Source: Bacteroidales bacterium
GTDB lineage: Bacteria; Bacteroidota; Bacteroidia; Bacteroidales; UBA10428
Direction: 5' to 3'
Assembly (NCBI GenBank): GCA_016926235.1
Contig: JAFGOZ010000207.1
Location: 1-47,891 of the forward strand
DNA length: 47,891 bases
Below are positions 9,104 through 17,674 of this stretch, one piece after another; the stretch's first letter is position 1, and each line of letters begins with the position of its first letter. The translations under genes and the position numbers were made by a program. Under the pieces are notes generated by a model. That model had not been told where the DNA came from. It was given only the letters and a program-made list of their open reading frames with translations, and searched no databases.

Positions 9104-10562
9104 TTTCGAAGGGTATGTTTACCAATATTTCCAGAAGCAGTTTCCAGAATTTCATCGTGTCTTCAATATGAAGCTTTTCATCAGGAGAATGAGCGTCCCT
9201 GATGGTTGGTCCAATTGAAACCATGTCGAGATCGGGATATTTCTTTAAAAATAAACCACATTCCAGTCCGGCATGGATAGCTTTAATTTTAGGGTTTGAT
9301 GAGAATACTTTTTTATATGATTCTTTAACTATTTGCAATATTCTGGATTCAGGGTTTGGTTTCCATCCCGGATAGCCTTCACTGTGCCAAACTTCGGCTC
9401 CAGCCAAAGTAAAAATACTTTTGACCATATTGGCAGTATCATACTTGGCAGATTCAACGGAACTGCGCTGACTGGTAGAAATCAATATTTTGTCATCTTT
9501 TGTAAATTTTACTGAAGCCAGGTTAGTAGAGGTTTCCACAAGCCCTTTTATTTCAGGGCTCATCTTCATTACTCCATTGGGACATCCATAAATGGCATTA
9601 ATAAGATGTTTTTGTGCCTTTTTATTTATAAGAAATGATGGGATATCAGTTTTTTCGCAAGTTATCTCTACATCGGGATCTGAAATATAGAGTTCTTTTT
9701 GTATGATTTGTTGAAATTTTTGACAAAATTCAGGGAAGTTATTCTTTTTATATGCAGGGATTACAATGACAGCATATGCTTCACGGGGTATTGCATTACG
9801 AAGGTTACCTCCATTGAATTCTGCCAATCTCATTTTATATTCGTCAGAAGCTAAATATAGCAGCCTGTTAAGTATTTTATTTGAGTTACCTCTTCCTTTA
9901 TTAATATCATCACCCGAATGACCTCCTTTGAGTCCTTTTACAGTTATTTTATAAGCAATACTGTTTGGTTTTGGCGCTTTCTTTGAAAAATGAAATTTAA
10001 TTAAAGTATCAATGCCTCCCGCACATCCAATGAAAATTTCCCCTTCATCTTCAGAGTCAAGGTTTATTAATAATTTCCCCTGAAAAAAATCCGGCTCAAG
10101 TTCAAATGCTCCGGTTAATCCTGTTTCTTCATCCACAGTGAATAAACATTCGATGTGTCCATGCTTTATGGTTTTATCCGAAAGAATGGCTAATTGAGCT
10201 GCCACTCCAATTCCGTTATCGGCACCCAGTGTTGTACCTTTGGCCTTTACCCATTCTCCTTTGACGACTGGAATTATTGGATCTTTTTCGAAATTATGTT
10301 TCGTATTGCTGTTTTTTTCACACACCATATCAACATGGCTTTGAAGAACTGTAATCATTAATTTTTCATAACCAGGAGAAGCAGGTTTGCTAATCAACAC
10401 ATTTCCTGCATGATCCTTTTTTGTTTTTAATCCATGCTTTTTCCCAAAGTCGATGAGATACTGAATTATTTTATCTTCTTTCTTTGACGGTCTTGGTATT
10501 GTACAAATTTCATCAAAATACTTCCAAATCAATTTTGGTTTAAGGCTCTTTATATCACTCAT
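9096..10562 (-). CDS. pepD: Aminoacyl-histidine dipeptidase (peptidase M20C, PepD)
   Basis: The 488-residue protein is the normal length for PepD. Metal-binding and catalytic motifs are in order: SHVDMV (H76, D78), GADNGIG (D115), DEETGLTG (catalytic E145, metal E146), LDSEDEG (D169), and a C-terminal RDAHSP (metal His). The lid/dimerisation domain sits between D169 and the final His, with SGD-rich GLKGGHSGDDINKG (about residues 210-223). The enzyme hydrolyses Xaa-His and other dipeptides in the cytoplasm with two metal ions. It is the first gene of a two-gene operon with the YdcF-like gene. Confidence 0.93.
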   Translation of the reverse strand: MSDIKSLKPKLIWKYFDEICTIPRPSKKEDKIIQYLIDFGKKHGLKTKKDHAGNVLISKPASPGYEKLMITVLQSHVDMVCEKNSNTKHNFEKDPIIPVVKGEWVKAKGTTLGADNGIGVAAQLAILSDKTIKHGHIECLFTVDEETGLTGAFELEPDFFQGKLLINLDSEDEGEIFIGCAGGIDTLIKFHFSKKAPKPNSIAYKITVKGLKGGHSGDDINKGRGNSNKILNRLLYLASDEYKMRLAEFNGGNLRNAIPREAYAVIVIPAYKKNNFPEFCQKFQQIIQKELYISDPDVEITCEKTDIPSFLINKKAQKHLINAIYGCPNGVMKMSPEIKGLVETSTNLASVKFTKDDKILISTSQRSSVESAKYDTANMVKSIFTLAGAEVWHSEGYPGWKPNPESRILQIVKESYKKVFSSNPKIKAIHAGLECGLFLKKYPDLDMVSIGPTIRDAHSPDEKLHIEDTMKFWKLLLEILVNIPFEIV

Positions 10563-10799
10563 ATTATTTAAATAATTCAGCTATAAATTTAGCTTTTCTG
10601 GTATTTATACCCTTATATTTTTATAATAATTTATTAAAAAACTATTAAAGAATATCAATTCTATATAAAAACAAATGTATGATGTTTATAATAGTTTGTT
10701 TCAGAGCAAAATTACTTATTCTTTTATCATGCAATTATTGTTAGATTAATATTTTATATTCATAAGACCAAATAGATGAAATAATTGCTCATAATTCAA

Positions 10800-10807
10800 T
10801 ACATTTG
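10800..10807 (+). promoter_or_regulatory. Possible -7 box of the SLC13/cysQ operon
   Basis: TACATTTG matches TAnnTTTG and lies 24 nt before the ATG at 10832. The rest of the 269-bp divergent gap (10563-10831) is AT-rich with no other recognisable element; no clear -33 TTG is visible. Confidence 0.4.
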
Positions 10808-10831
10808 TTTTTTTAACAACGTCTGGTCATC

Positions 10832-12610
10832 ATGAATTTTGACCTTATTTTAGTTTTTGCTGTTATCCTCTTTATTCTGGTATCCTTGTATTGGGAGTTG
10901 TTAGGGCCATCCTTTACTTTCATGGTAGGTATTGCCATTCTGGGTTTTTTTGGAGTTTTAACCCCATCTGAAATACTTAGTGGATTTGCCAATGAACAGA
11001 TCGCAGTAATATTGTTACTCCTGGTTTTTGGAGAAATTATTAAAAATACAGGAGTAGTAGAAGTCCTATTTGATAAAATATTTAGAGGTGCAAAAACATA
11101 CAGGGGATTCTTAAGCAGGATGACTATTTTAATATCTAGTTTCTCTGCGTTCTTAAATAATACTCCACTTGTAGCCCTTATGATGCCTTATGTACACACC
11201 TGGTGTAAAAAGAGTAAGATTTCACCCTCTAAGTTTCTTATGCCTCTCTCATATGCTGCCATATTGGGCGGATGTGCTACTCTTATAGGTACTTCTACCA
11301 ACCTTATCGTAAATGGGATGGTAGTGGACCAACAAATTATCCCTGGCTTGAAATCCCTGAATATTTTTGATTTTGCGTGGGTAGGTATACCAATGATGAT
11401 TATCGGGTTTTTCTATTTGTTATTTCTTGGTGACAGGTTACTTCCAAATATATCCAAAGACATTCAATCTGATTTTAATGCAAATACAAGAGAATATTTG
11501 ATTGAGGCCATTGTAAGAGAAGACTCACACCTAATAGGAAAAACAATTCAAGAAGCGGAATTAAGAAACCTTACAGATCTTTTTCTGGTTGAAATTATAA
11601 GGGGATATTTCAAAATTCCGGCTATTGGACCCGATGTTGTCTTGGAAGCAGGAGATATTTTAGTATTCGCAGGTGATACCGAGAAAATTGCTGATTTGCT
11701 TAATTCAAAATCCGGATTGAACCTGGCAGAAGTAGGCATGCTTAAAAAGAAGAAGAAGACGGAGATTGTTGAAGTTGTGGTGTCACAAAATTCATCAATC
11801 ATTAATAAAATGGTTAAGGATATAAACTTTAGAAGTAAATATGGTGCTGCAATAATAGCAGTGCACAGAAACGGAGAAAAAATCAGAGGGAAGATTGGTG
11901 AGGTAGTACTAAAAGCTGGCGACGTTCTTCTTGTATTTACTACTGACGAATTTGTTAGTAGAGCCGGAGATTCACAGGATTTTTACTTCATTTCGAGGGT
12001 AAAGGAGTTTGTGAAACTTGAGCCCTATAAATTGGTCGTTTTATTAGGAGGAGTGTTACTTGCCATCATACTATCATCTTTTAAAATAGTGTCTTTATTT
12101 ATGGGTTTGTTGGTAGTGTTATTAGCTTGTTTGGCACTAAAAATTACCACACCCAAAGAATTACCGAAAACAGTTGACTACAACCTCGCATTAATTATCG
12201 TTATGTCACTTGCCTTGGGAGTTGCCATGATAAAATCTGGTGCAGCAGATCTGATTGCAAATTCCTTTATTTCAGTTTTTCTTCCATTAGGGAAAGTAGG
12301 ATTACTATTTGGAATTTACTTTGTTACTTCAATTTTAGCAGCCTACATAACAACAAAAGCTGCTGTGGCCATTATTTTCCCTATTTCTCTTACTATGGCC
12401 CTAAATTTGAATTTAAATCCAATGCCATTTATCCTGATTGTGGCTTATGCTTCTGCAGCAAACTTTATGACTCCTATTGGCTTTCAGACAAACCTGATGG
12501 TTTATGGTCCGGGAGGATATTCATTTAAAGATTTTTTCCGCGTGGGTTTTCCTCTTACAATTATTTATATGGTAGTTACAGTCTTTATTTTAAATTATGT
12601 GTTTTTATAA
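10832..12610 (+). CDS. SLC13/DASS-type permease with two RCK_C domains
   Basis: The 592-residue membrane protein has hydrophobic segments in residues 4-200 and 400-592, interrupted by two cytoplasmic RCK_C (TrkA-C) domains at about 217-297 and 310-392. Each domain ends in a GDILVF or GDVLLVF strand. The two pseudo-symmetric ion/substrate loops are visible: FLNNTPL and LIGTSTNLIVNG in the first half, and TPIGFQTN followed by GPGGY in the second. This layout is that of Na+-coupled divalent anion permeases, many of which carry sulfate. cysQ follows after 2 nt, which supports sulfate as substrate, but di-carboxylates or other anions cannot be excluded from sequence alone. Confidence 0.88.
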   Translation: MNFDLILVFAVILFILVSLYWELLGPSFTFMVGIAILGFFGVLTPSEILSGFANEQIAVILLLLVFGEIIKNTGVVEVLFDKIFRGAKTYRGFLSRMTILISSFSAFLNNTPLVALMMPYVHTWCKKSKISPSKFLMPLSYAAILGGCATLIGTSTNLIVNGMVVDQQIIPGLKSLNIFDFAWVGIPMMIIGFFYLLFLGDRLLPNISKDIQSDFNANTREYLIEAIVREDSHLIGKTIQEAELRNLTDLFLVEIIRGYFKIPAIGPDVVLEAGDILVFAGDTEKIADLLNSKSGLNLAEVGMLKKKKKTEIVEVVVSQNSSIINKMVKDINFRSKYGAAIIAVHRNGEKIRGKIGEVVLKAGDVLLVFTTDEFVSRAGDSQDFYFISRVKEFVKLEPYKLVVLLGGVLLAIILSSFKIVSLFMGLLVVLLACLALKITTPKELPKTVDYNLALIIVMSLALGVAMIKSGAADLIANSFISVFLPLGKVGLLFGIYFVTSILAAYITTKAAVAIIFPISLTMALNLNLNPMPFILIVAYASAANFMTPIGFQTNLMVYGPGGYSFKDFFRVGFPLTIIYMVVTVFILNYVFL

Positions 12611-12612
12611 TC

Positions 12613-13449
12613 ATGTTAGAAGACAAGATTAACCATCTATTATTCAGGGCCATCAAATCTTCCATTATAGCTGGTGAGGAGATAATGAAAGTTTATAATT
12701 CAAACAACCCGGGTATTGAATACAAAAGTGACAATTCTCCTCTTACTAATGCTGATAAGTTAAGCCATGCATGCATAACAGAGAATCTTCATGATGAAGA
12801 AATTCCTATACTAAGTGAAGAGGGAACTCATCTTGATTACAATATCAGAAAGGAATGGAAATATTTTTGGTTAATTGATCCTCTCGATGGTACGAAAGAA
12901 TTTATTGAGAGAAATGGAGAGTTTACCGTTAATATTGCGTTAATAAAAGAAAAATATCCGATTCTTGGCGTGATTTTTGTACCAGTACAAGGAACATTAT
13001 ATTTTGGATCGGTTCATTTGGGAGCTTATAAAACCAATACTGGGAAAATTTGTATCGATGAATTAAGCAGGATTGAGCAAATAACTGAATTCGCTGAAGA
13101 ATTACCTGTTAAACAATCTTTTTCTGATGTCTTTAGGGTGATTGGCAGTCGATCTCATATGAATGTTGAAACAAAGACATATATTGAACAAATAAAAATC
13201 AGGAAGCGGAATGTTGAAATTGTTAATGCGGGTAGTGCCTTAAAGTTTTGTCTGGTTGCTGAGGGAAGGGCAGATTTGTATCCACGGTTTGGGCCGACAA
13301 TGGAATGGGATACTGCAGCAGGCCATTGTATAGCAGCCTCTGCGGGATTGGACATTGTTCAGGCAGATGGATTATCTCCCCTGGTATATAATAAAAAGGA
13401 TTTGTATAATCCCTGGTTTATTGTAAAACCTAAGGACTTTATAATTTGA
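12613..13449 (+). CDS. cysQ: 3'(2'),5'-bisphosphate nucleotidase CysQ
   Basis: The 278-residue protein belongs to the Mg2+-dependent, Li+-sensitive inositol-monophosphatase superfamily. Metal ligands are visible in LSEEGTH (68-73), IDPLDGTKEF (88-97, D89 and D92) and EWDTAAGH near residue 230. CysQ hydrolyses 3'-phosphoadenosine 5'-phosphate, a by-product of sulfate assimilation, in the cytoplasm. It starts 2 nt after the SLC13 permease stop and so is translationally linked with it. No cysDNC/PAPS-synthesis genes are in the window, so the rest of the pathway must lie elsewhere. Confidence 0.92.
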   Translation: MLEDKINHLLFRAIKSSIIAGEEIMKVYNSNNPGIEYKSDNSPLTNADKLSHACITENLHDEEIPILSEEGTHLDYNIRKEWKYFWLIDPLDGTKEFIERNGEFTVNIALIKEKYPILGVIFVPVQGTLYFGSVHLGAYKTNTGKICIDELSRIEQITEFAEELPVKQSFSDVFRVIGSRSHMNVETKTYIEQIKIRKRNVEIVNAGSALKFCLVAEGRADLYPRFGPTMEWDTAAGHCIAASAGLDIVQADGLSPLVYNKKDLYNPWFIVKPKDFII

Positions 13450-13467
13450 ATTTTGTATATTTACCCA

Positions 13468-14208
13468 ATGATGAATAAAAAAGCATATAAAAAATATCAT
13501 ATTGTTTTGATTTTTTTTGTCATTCTTTTATTCAGTTATTTCTGTACTACACAGGAAAAAGTGACGGATGAATTTTATCGTCAAAGAAGACTAATGGTTG
13601 AATACCAGCTAGTAGCAAGGGGTATAAAGGATAGCCTTGTTCTTAAAGCCATGGAAATGGTTGAGCGACATAAATTTGTACCTGATGAATATCTTTCATA
13701 TGCATATGATGATCAACCTATTCCTATTGGAGAGGGACAGACCATATCGCAGCCTTATATAGTTGCTTATATGACTGAAGTACTTCAACTTGACAGTTCA
13801 AAAAAGGTCTTGGAGATTGGAACTGGTTCAGGTTACCAGGCAGCTGTTTTGGCTGAGATATGCAAAGAAGTATACTCCGTTGAGCTGATAGAGTCATTAA
13901 GCTTGAATGCAAAATCAGTTGTTGAAAAGCTTGGATATAGAAATATATTTTTTAAAACCGGTGATGGTTATAAAGGATGGGTAGAACATAGTCCGTATGA
14001 TGCAATTATTGTTACTTGTTCACCATCAAAAATCCCGGAATCTTTAACAGAACAGTTAGCTGAGAATGGAAAGCTTATAATTCCTGTAGGTGCCGATTAT
14101 ATTCAGGAACTGGTGTTAGTAGAAAAAAAGAACGGAGAACTTACCCAACAAAAAGTGTTACCTGTAAGATTTGTACCAATGCTTAATCAGGATGGGACTA
14201 AGTATTAA
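13468..14208 (+). CDS. pcm: Protein-L-isoaspartate O-methyltransferase-like protein with N-terminal membrane anchor
   Basis: From the ATG at 13468 the protein has 246 residues. Residues 36-70 carry the PIMT start motif (RRLMVEYQLVARGIKD), then GEGQTISQPYIVAYM (88-102) and the SAM-binding loop VLEIGTGSGYQAA (114-126). This enzyme repairs isoaspartyl residues in damaged proteins using SAM. Oddly, a basic, strongly hydrophobic segment (about 9-26, ending FSYFC) precedes the domain. It looks like a signal anchor or poor lipobox and would place the enzyme outside the cytoplasm, where SAM is not expected. A cytosolic form could start at Met43 of this reading. A TTG start at 13453 is less likely. 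It lies 18 nt after cysQ. Confidence 0.85.
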   Translation: MMNKKAYKKYHIVLIFFVILLFSYFCTTQEKVTDEFYRQRRLMVEYQLVARGIKDSLVLKAMEMVERHKFVPDEYLSYAYDDQPIPIGEGQTISQPYIVAYMTEVLQLDSSKKVLEIGTGSGYQAAVLAEICKEVYSVELIESLSLNAKSVVEKLGYRNIFFKTGDGYKGWVEHSPYDAIIVTCSPSKIPESLTEQLAENGKLIIPVGADYIQELVLVEKKNGELTQQKVLPVRFVPMLNQDGTKY

Positions 14209-14312
14209 AAAGGGATGTTTGTAATGTAAAGTCTTTTTTTAATGGAGTCTAGCTGTTTCAATTATTTATTATGTTGGTGTATTTCGTGTAATTTGTGCAA
14301 TTTATGGACAAT

Positions 14313-14930
14313 CTATGCTGCCACAATTCCATTTTCTATCAGATAAACATTCATTGCTTGTATCAGTTCATCAAAGGCTTCTTCTTTTAAAAGTAATACG
14401 ATGCTTCCGCTAATATCTAATTCATTGATTGTAAAGATGGTTTGAGCAAGCAGATATCTTGATTTGGCGTCCCTTTCCCTCTTTAACAGTAAGTTAGTAA
14501 GGCTTCCTTCATAAAAAATGGGGACGGAATAGTCCAAATGGAAATATATATTATTACTTATTGTTCCCAGAATGGAATTAATAATAATATTACCTACTTC
14601 TTTTATGGAATCAATAATTACATATTGTGTAAGGGTGGTGTTAGGTGCAGATATTTTTGAAACAAGTGTTTTTGTGCTTTCATGAGGTATAATTATTTGG
14701 GCGCTTCCGGCAATATGCCCGTGAAATGGCAGATATATAACATCAAGTTTTTTATTGCCAAAAGACTGAATGTGCTTCTCCATATCTTTATACTGGAGTA
14801 TTTCAACTTCAGGTACCTCCAATTTAATATGGGAACTAAGCATAGCATTCAGTATGTAACTGCCGTTTCCAACTCCCAGGTTAACAAGCTCCTTTAGCAA
14901 ATCAATATATTTATCTTCTATCTGATACAT
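14313..14930 (-). CDS. cheC: CheC-type CheY-P phosphatase
   Basis: The 205-residue protein carries two perfect copies of the CheC/CheX active-site motif (D/S)-x3-E-x2-N-x22-P: D10-E14-N17-P40 and D107-E111-N114-P137. Both are embedded in the expected helix sequence (KELVNLGVGN and IKEVGNIIIN). CheC dephosphorylates CheY-P and, in some bacteria, binds CheD. A cheY-like gene ends 6 nt upstream, so its likely substrate is encoded next door. No CheD, CheA or CheW is visible here. In a probably non-flagellate bacterium it may serve a non-chemotactic phospho-relay. Confidence 0.85.
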   Translation of the reverse strand: MYQIEDKYIDLLKELVNLGVGNGSYILNAMLSSHIKLEVPEVEILQYKDMEKHIQSFGNKKLDVIYLPFHGHIAGSAQIIIPHESTKTLVSKISAPNTTLTQYVIIDSIKEVGNIIINSILGTISNNIYFHLDYSVPIFYEGSLTNLLLKRERDAKSRYLLAQTIFTINELDISGSIVLLLKEEAFDELIQAMNVYLIENGIVAA

Positions 14931-14936
14931 TTTATA

Positions 14937-15323
14937 TTATTGGTGTATTGCTAATACTTTTTCTAGTTCAGTAATAATTTGATCTTCTCTTGCAGGTTTG
15001 TTGATAAATGCTTTTGCTCCAAGTTCCATACAAGAACTTTTAGTGGTTTGTTGAATATCGGCAGATATAATTATAACCGGTATTCGTTTTCCTTCCTGTT
15101 TGAGAGCATTTAAAAATTCAAAACCATTCATTACAGGCATTAGAATATCCAGAATTATGCAATCCGGTTCAATATCATTAAGTTTTTTTAGTGCTTCGGC
15201 ACCATCATTTGCTTCTTCAATTGAAAAATCATTTAATTCCAGAATATTTCTTAAATATTGTCGAGTGTTCCATGAATCATCAACAATTAGAATACTCTTT
15301 TTTGTATCGTTAAGATGGCTCAT
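14937..15323 (-). CDS. Single-domain response regulator (CheY-like)
   Basis: The 128-residue protein is one receiver domain. The acidic pocket is D15/D16, the phospho-acceptor D59 (in CIILDILMP), the switch Ser S87 and the conserved Lys K109 (in NKP). It has no output domain, so it works by protein-protein contact. It lies between the SpoIIE-type phosphatase gene (71 nt upstream) and cheC (6 nt downstream) on the same strand, and is the obvious CheC substrate. The kinase that phosphorylates it is not in this operon. Confidence 0.93.
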   Translation of the reverse strand: MSHLNDTKKSILIVDDSWNTRQYLRNILELNDFSIEEANDGAEALKKLNDIEPDCIILDILMPVMNGFEFLNALKQEGKRIPVIIISADIQQTTKSSCMELGAKAFINKPAREDQIITELEKVLAIHQ

Positions 15324-15394
15324 TTTATGGGTTATTTATTAAACTTCAAAGAAAGCAGTTTGTTCTGATTAATAAAAAATATTTGACGAAACGC

Positions 15395-17539
15395 CTAAAT
15401 TCTTACACCAATTATAAGCATATCGTCAATTTGTTCATAGTTTTTCATCCAATTATTCATTACTACGGATAAAATTTGTTTTTGTTCCTCCATCGGCTTA
15501 TTATAATTTTCCAAAAATAACTTCTGAAGGTTTTTGGGATAGAATTTTCTTGGTTCGGAACCACCAAACTGATCCTGATACCCGTCAGAGAATATATAAA
15601 ATGTAGTTACCTTATTCAGGCTTATAGTATGTTTTACAAAGCGAAAATCTTCTTCAAGCTTAAGTACTCCAACTGAATAGGGATCACCTGCAATCCGGTA
15701 TAATTCATTATCCTGAATATAAATAAGAGGATTTTTAGCACCAGCATACTCTAATGTTTTATTTACTTCATCAATGCAACATATAGCAGCATCCATTCCG
15801 TCGTAAATATCTTCATCAACGAGCCGCATACTTTCTCGAAAACTATGGTGCAGTTTGAGTAATATTTCATCCGGTGAGGTAATTCCCTGTAAGTTTATAA
15901 CAGAGTTAAGAAGATCATTGCCGATCATACTCATATATCCTCCTGGCACCCCATGTCCGGTACAATCTACTGCTGCAATTATCTTTTTCTCATGTCTGTC
16001 CGAATACCAGTAGAAGTCCCCTGAAACCAGGTCCAAAGGCTTAAAATAGATGAATATGTTAGGCAAGCTTTTCTTTATAGAGTTTATATCTGTGAGAATG
16101 GCCTTTTGAATATTTTGCGCATACCTGATACTGTCTGTGATATGCATATTCTTTTCTTCAATGATATCTTTCTGTTTTTTAATTTCAGCATTTGCTAGTC
16201 GTAGTTTTTCAGTTTGTTTTGCCAAAATATCATGTTGCTGTCGTATTGCATGGAACTGCTGGTTTATTTTTCTTTCAGCTTTTTTTCTTTCAGTTATGTC
16301 ATTTATAATGGTTGCAACTTGTCCATATTGGGGTTGGTAAAGCAACATTTCGTAGTACATATCAAGCTCTTTGGAATAATCCTCAATCCTAAACAAATCG
16401 CCTTGCAACGCCACTTTTATATACTTTTCATACCACTTAACACTGAAATTGATGGGAGCTTCCTTAAGCGTTTTTCCAAGGTACTTAAATGGACTATAGT
16501 CTTCGCCTATAATCTTCTGCAGTGCGCGGTTCATTTGTAAGTAATAAAAATCTATAATCTCATTATCTTTATCCAATATCATTTCCATTAGCATAAAGCC
16601 GTTTGTCATGTTGTCAAAAAGAAGTCGGTATTGTTTTTCTCTGAGTATCAATTCCTGTTCAGCATGTTTTCGCTCTGTTATATCTTGTATAAGACTGGCA
16701 ACGCCAATCACTTCCCCTTCATTATTGGTCAGGGGGGTATTGTACCATATACAAAAAATAGAATTATTTGATTTAGTAATACATGTAGTAATGTTACGTT
16801 TTCCGCCACGCTGAAATATTAGATTGTTCCATACTTCCGTAAACTGGGCAATTTCATCTTCAGGGAAAAGGAAGTCAACTGCAACCTTCATAAAGGCCTC
16901 ATTTTCATGATAACCAAAAATCTTAGTCGCGGCAGGATTCCAGTCTATTATTTGCATGTCTATGTTAAATTCAACATATGCTAATGGTGTATCATGGATA
17001 TGAAATAATAATTTTCTGTTCAGTTTTCTTAGCTCTTTTTCGGCTTTCCGCCTGTCTTTTATCTCATTTTTTAGTATTTCATTCAGTTTCTCAAGTTCCG
17101 AAGTCCTTTCAACCACAAGGTTTTCAAACTCCATACGCATTGACTCTTTAGAGTTTTTAATATCCAGATGAGTCCTTATTCTGGATAGCAATTCGGTCCT
17201 GTAGTAAGGTTTTGTTATGTAATCGACAGCTCCCATTTCAAATCCTTGTACTATACTTTCTTTATCGCCTTTGCCTGAAGTAAAAATAATGGGAATATCT
17301 TTTGTTTTACTATCATGTTTAATAGCCCTGCAAACATCAAAACCATCCATTTCGGGCATCATGATATCGAGCAGGATAAGGTCAAAATTCTCTTTCTTAA
17401 TGATTTTTAAGGCTTCATTTCCATTACTTATATGCAATGGACTATACCCAGCTCTCTCAAGAATGTTGGTAAGTAGTTTGGCATCTGTCACACTATCTTC
17501 AACCACCAATATTTTATATATGCCAATATTTCTTTCCAT
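15395..17539 (-). CDS. Response regulator with two PAS domains and SpoIIE/PP2C phosphatase output
   Basis: The 714-residue protein has a receiver domain (about 8-122; acceptor D58 in ILLDIMMP, K110), a coiled coil (about 125-170), a PAS domain (about 172-290) and a second PAS domain (about 300-425). A second long coiled coil (about 425-480) leads to a SpoIIE-type PP2C domain (about 490-714) with SGDFYWY and DCTGHGVPGG, whose Asp residues bind the metals. Such proteins dephosphorylate anti-sigma-antagonist (STAS) or similar phosphoproteins in response to phosphorylation and ligand sensing. No STAS or HPK partner is adjacent. It is the first gene of the cheY/cheC operon. Confidence 0.92.
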   Translation of the reverse strand: MERNIGIYKILVVEDSVTDAKLLTNILERAGYSPLHISNGNEALKIIKKENFDLILLDIMMPEMDGFDVCRAIKHDSKTKDIPIIFTSGKGDKESIVQGFEMGAVDYITKPYYRTELLSRIRTHLDIKNSKESMRMEFENLVVERTSELEKLNEILKNEIKDRRKAEKELRKLNRKLLFHIHDTPLAYVEFNIDMQIIDWNPAATKIFGYHENEAFMKVAVDFLFPEDEIAQFTEVWNNLIFQRGGKRNITTCITKSNNSIFCIWYNTPLTNNEGEVIGVASLIQDITERKHAEQELILREKQYRLLFDNMTNGFMLMEMILDKDNEIIDFYYLQMNRALQKIIGEDYSPFKYLGKTLKEAPINFSVKWYEKYIKVALQGDLFRIEDYSKELDMYYEMLLYQPQYGQVATIINDITERKKAERKINQQFHAIRQQHDILAKQTEKLRLANAEIKKQKDIIEEKNMHITDSIRYAQNIQKAILTDINSIKKSLPNIFIYFKPLDLVSGDFYWYSDRHEKKIIAAVDCTGHGVPGGYMSMIGNDLLNSVINLQGITSPDEILLKLHHSFRESMRLVDEDIYDGMDAAICCIDEVNKTLEYAGAKNPLIYIQDNELYRIAGDPYSVGVLKLEEDFRFVKHTISLNKVTTFYIFSDGYQDQFGGSEPRKFYPKNLQKLFLENYNKPMEEQKQILSVVMNNWMKNYEQIDDMLIIGVRI

Positions 17540-17674
17540 TCAAGGATTAAGTACTCTGAATTGCCCTAACAATTTACTAATTTTTTTTAGGAAATTATTG
17601 AAACACCTAAAACATTTAGCCCTTTGTTTGAGGATTAATATGTAATTATTTAACAATGAGTTGTTTTCCCCGTG

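Noticed and set aside
10563..10831. Possible riboswitch in the 269-bp gap before the SLC13/cysQ operon.
   Set aside because: No stable hairpin series or known aptamer core is visible in this AT-rich gap; only a -7-like box is seen.
13453..13467. TTG start that would lengthen the PIMT-like protein by five residues.
   Set aside because: A regular ATG lies 15 nt later (13468), giving a normal basic-hydrophobic N-terminus; the TTG version adds nothing recognisable.
16137..16540. Plus-strand ORFs opposite the receiver-PAS-SpoIIE gene.
   Set aside because: They are antisense to conserved PAS and coiled-coil sequence and have no domain, start context or neighbours.
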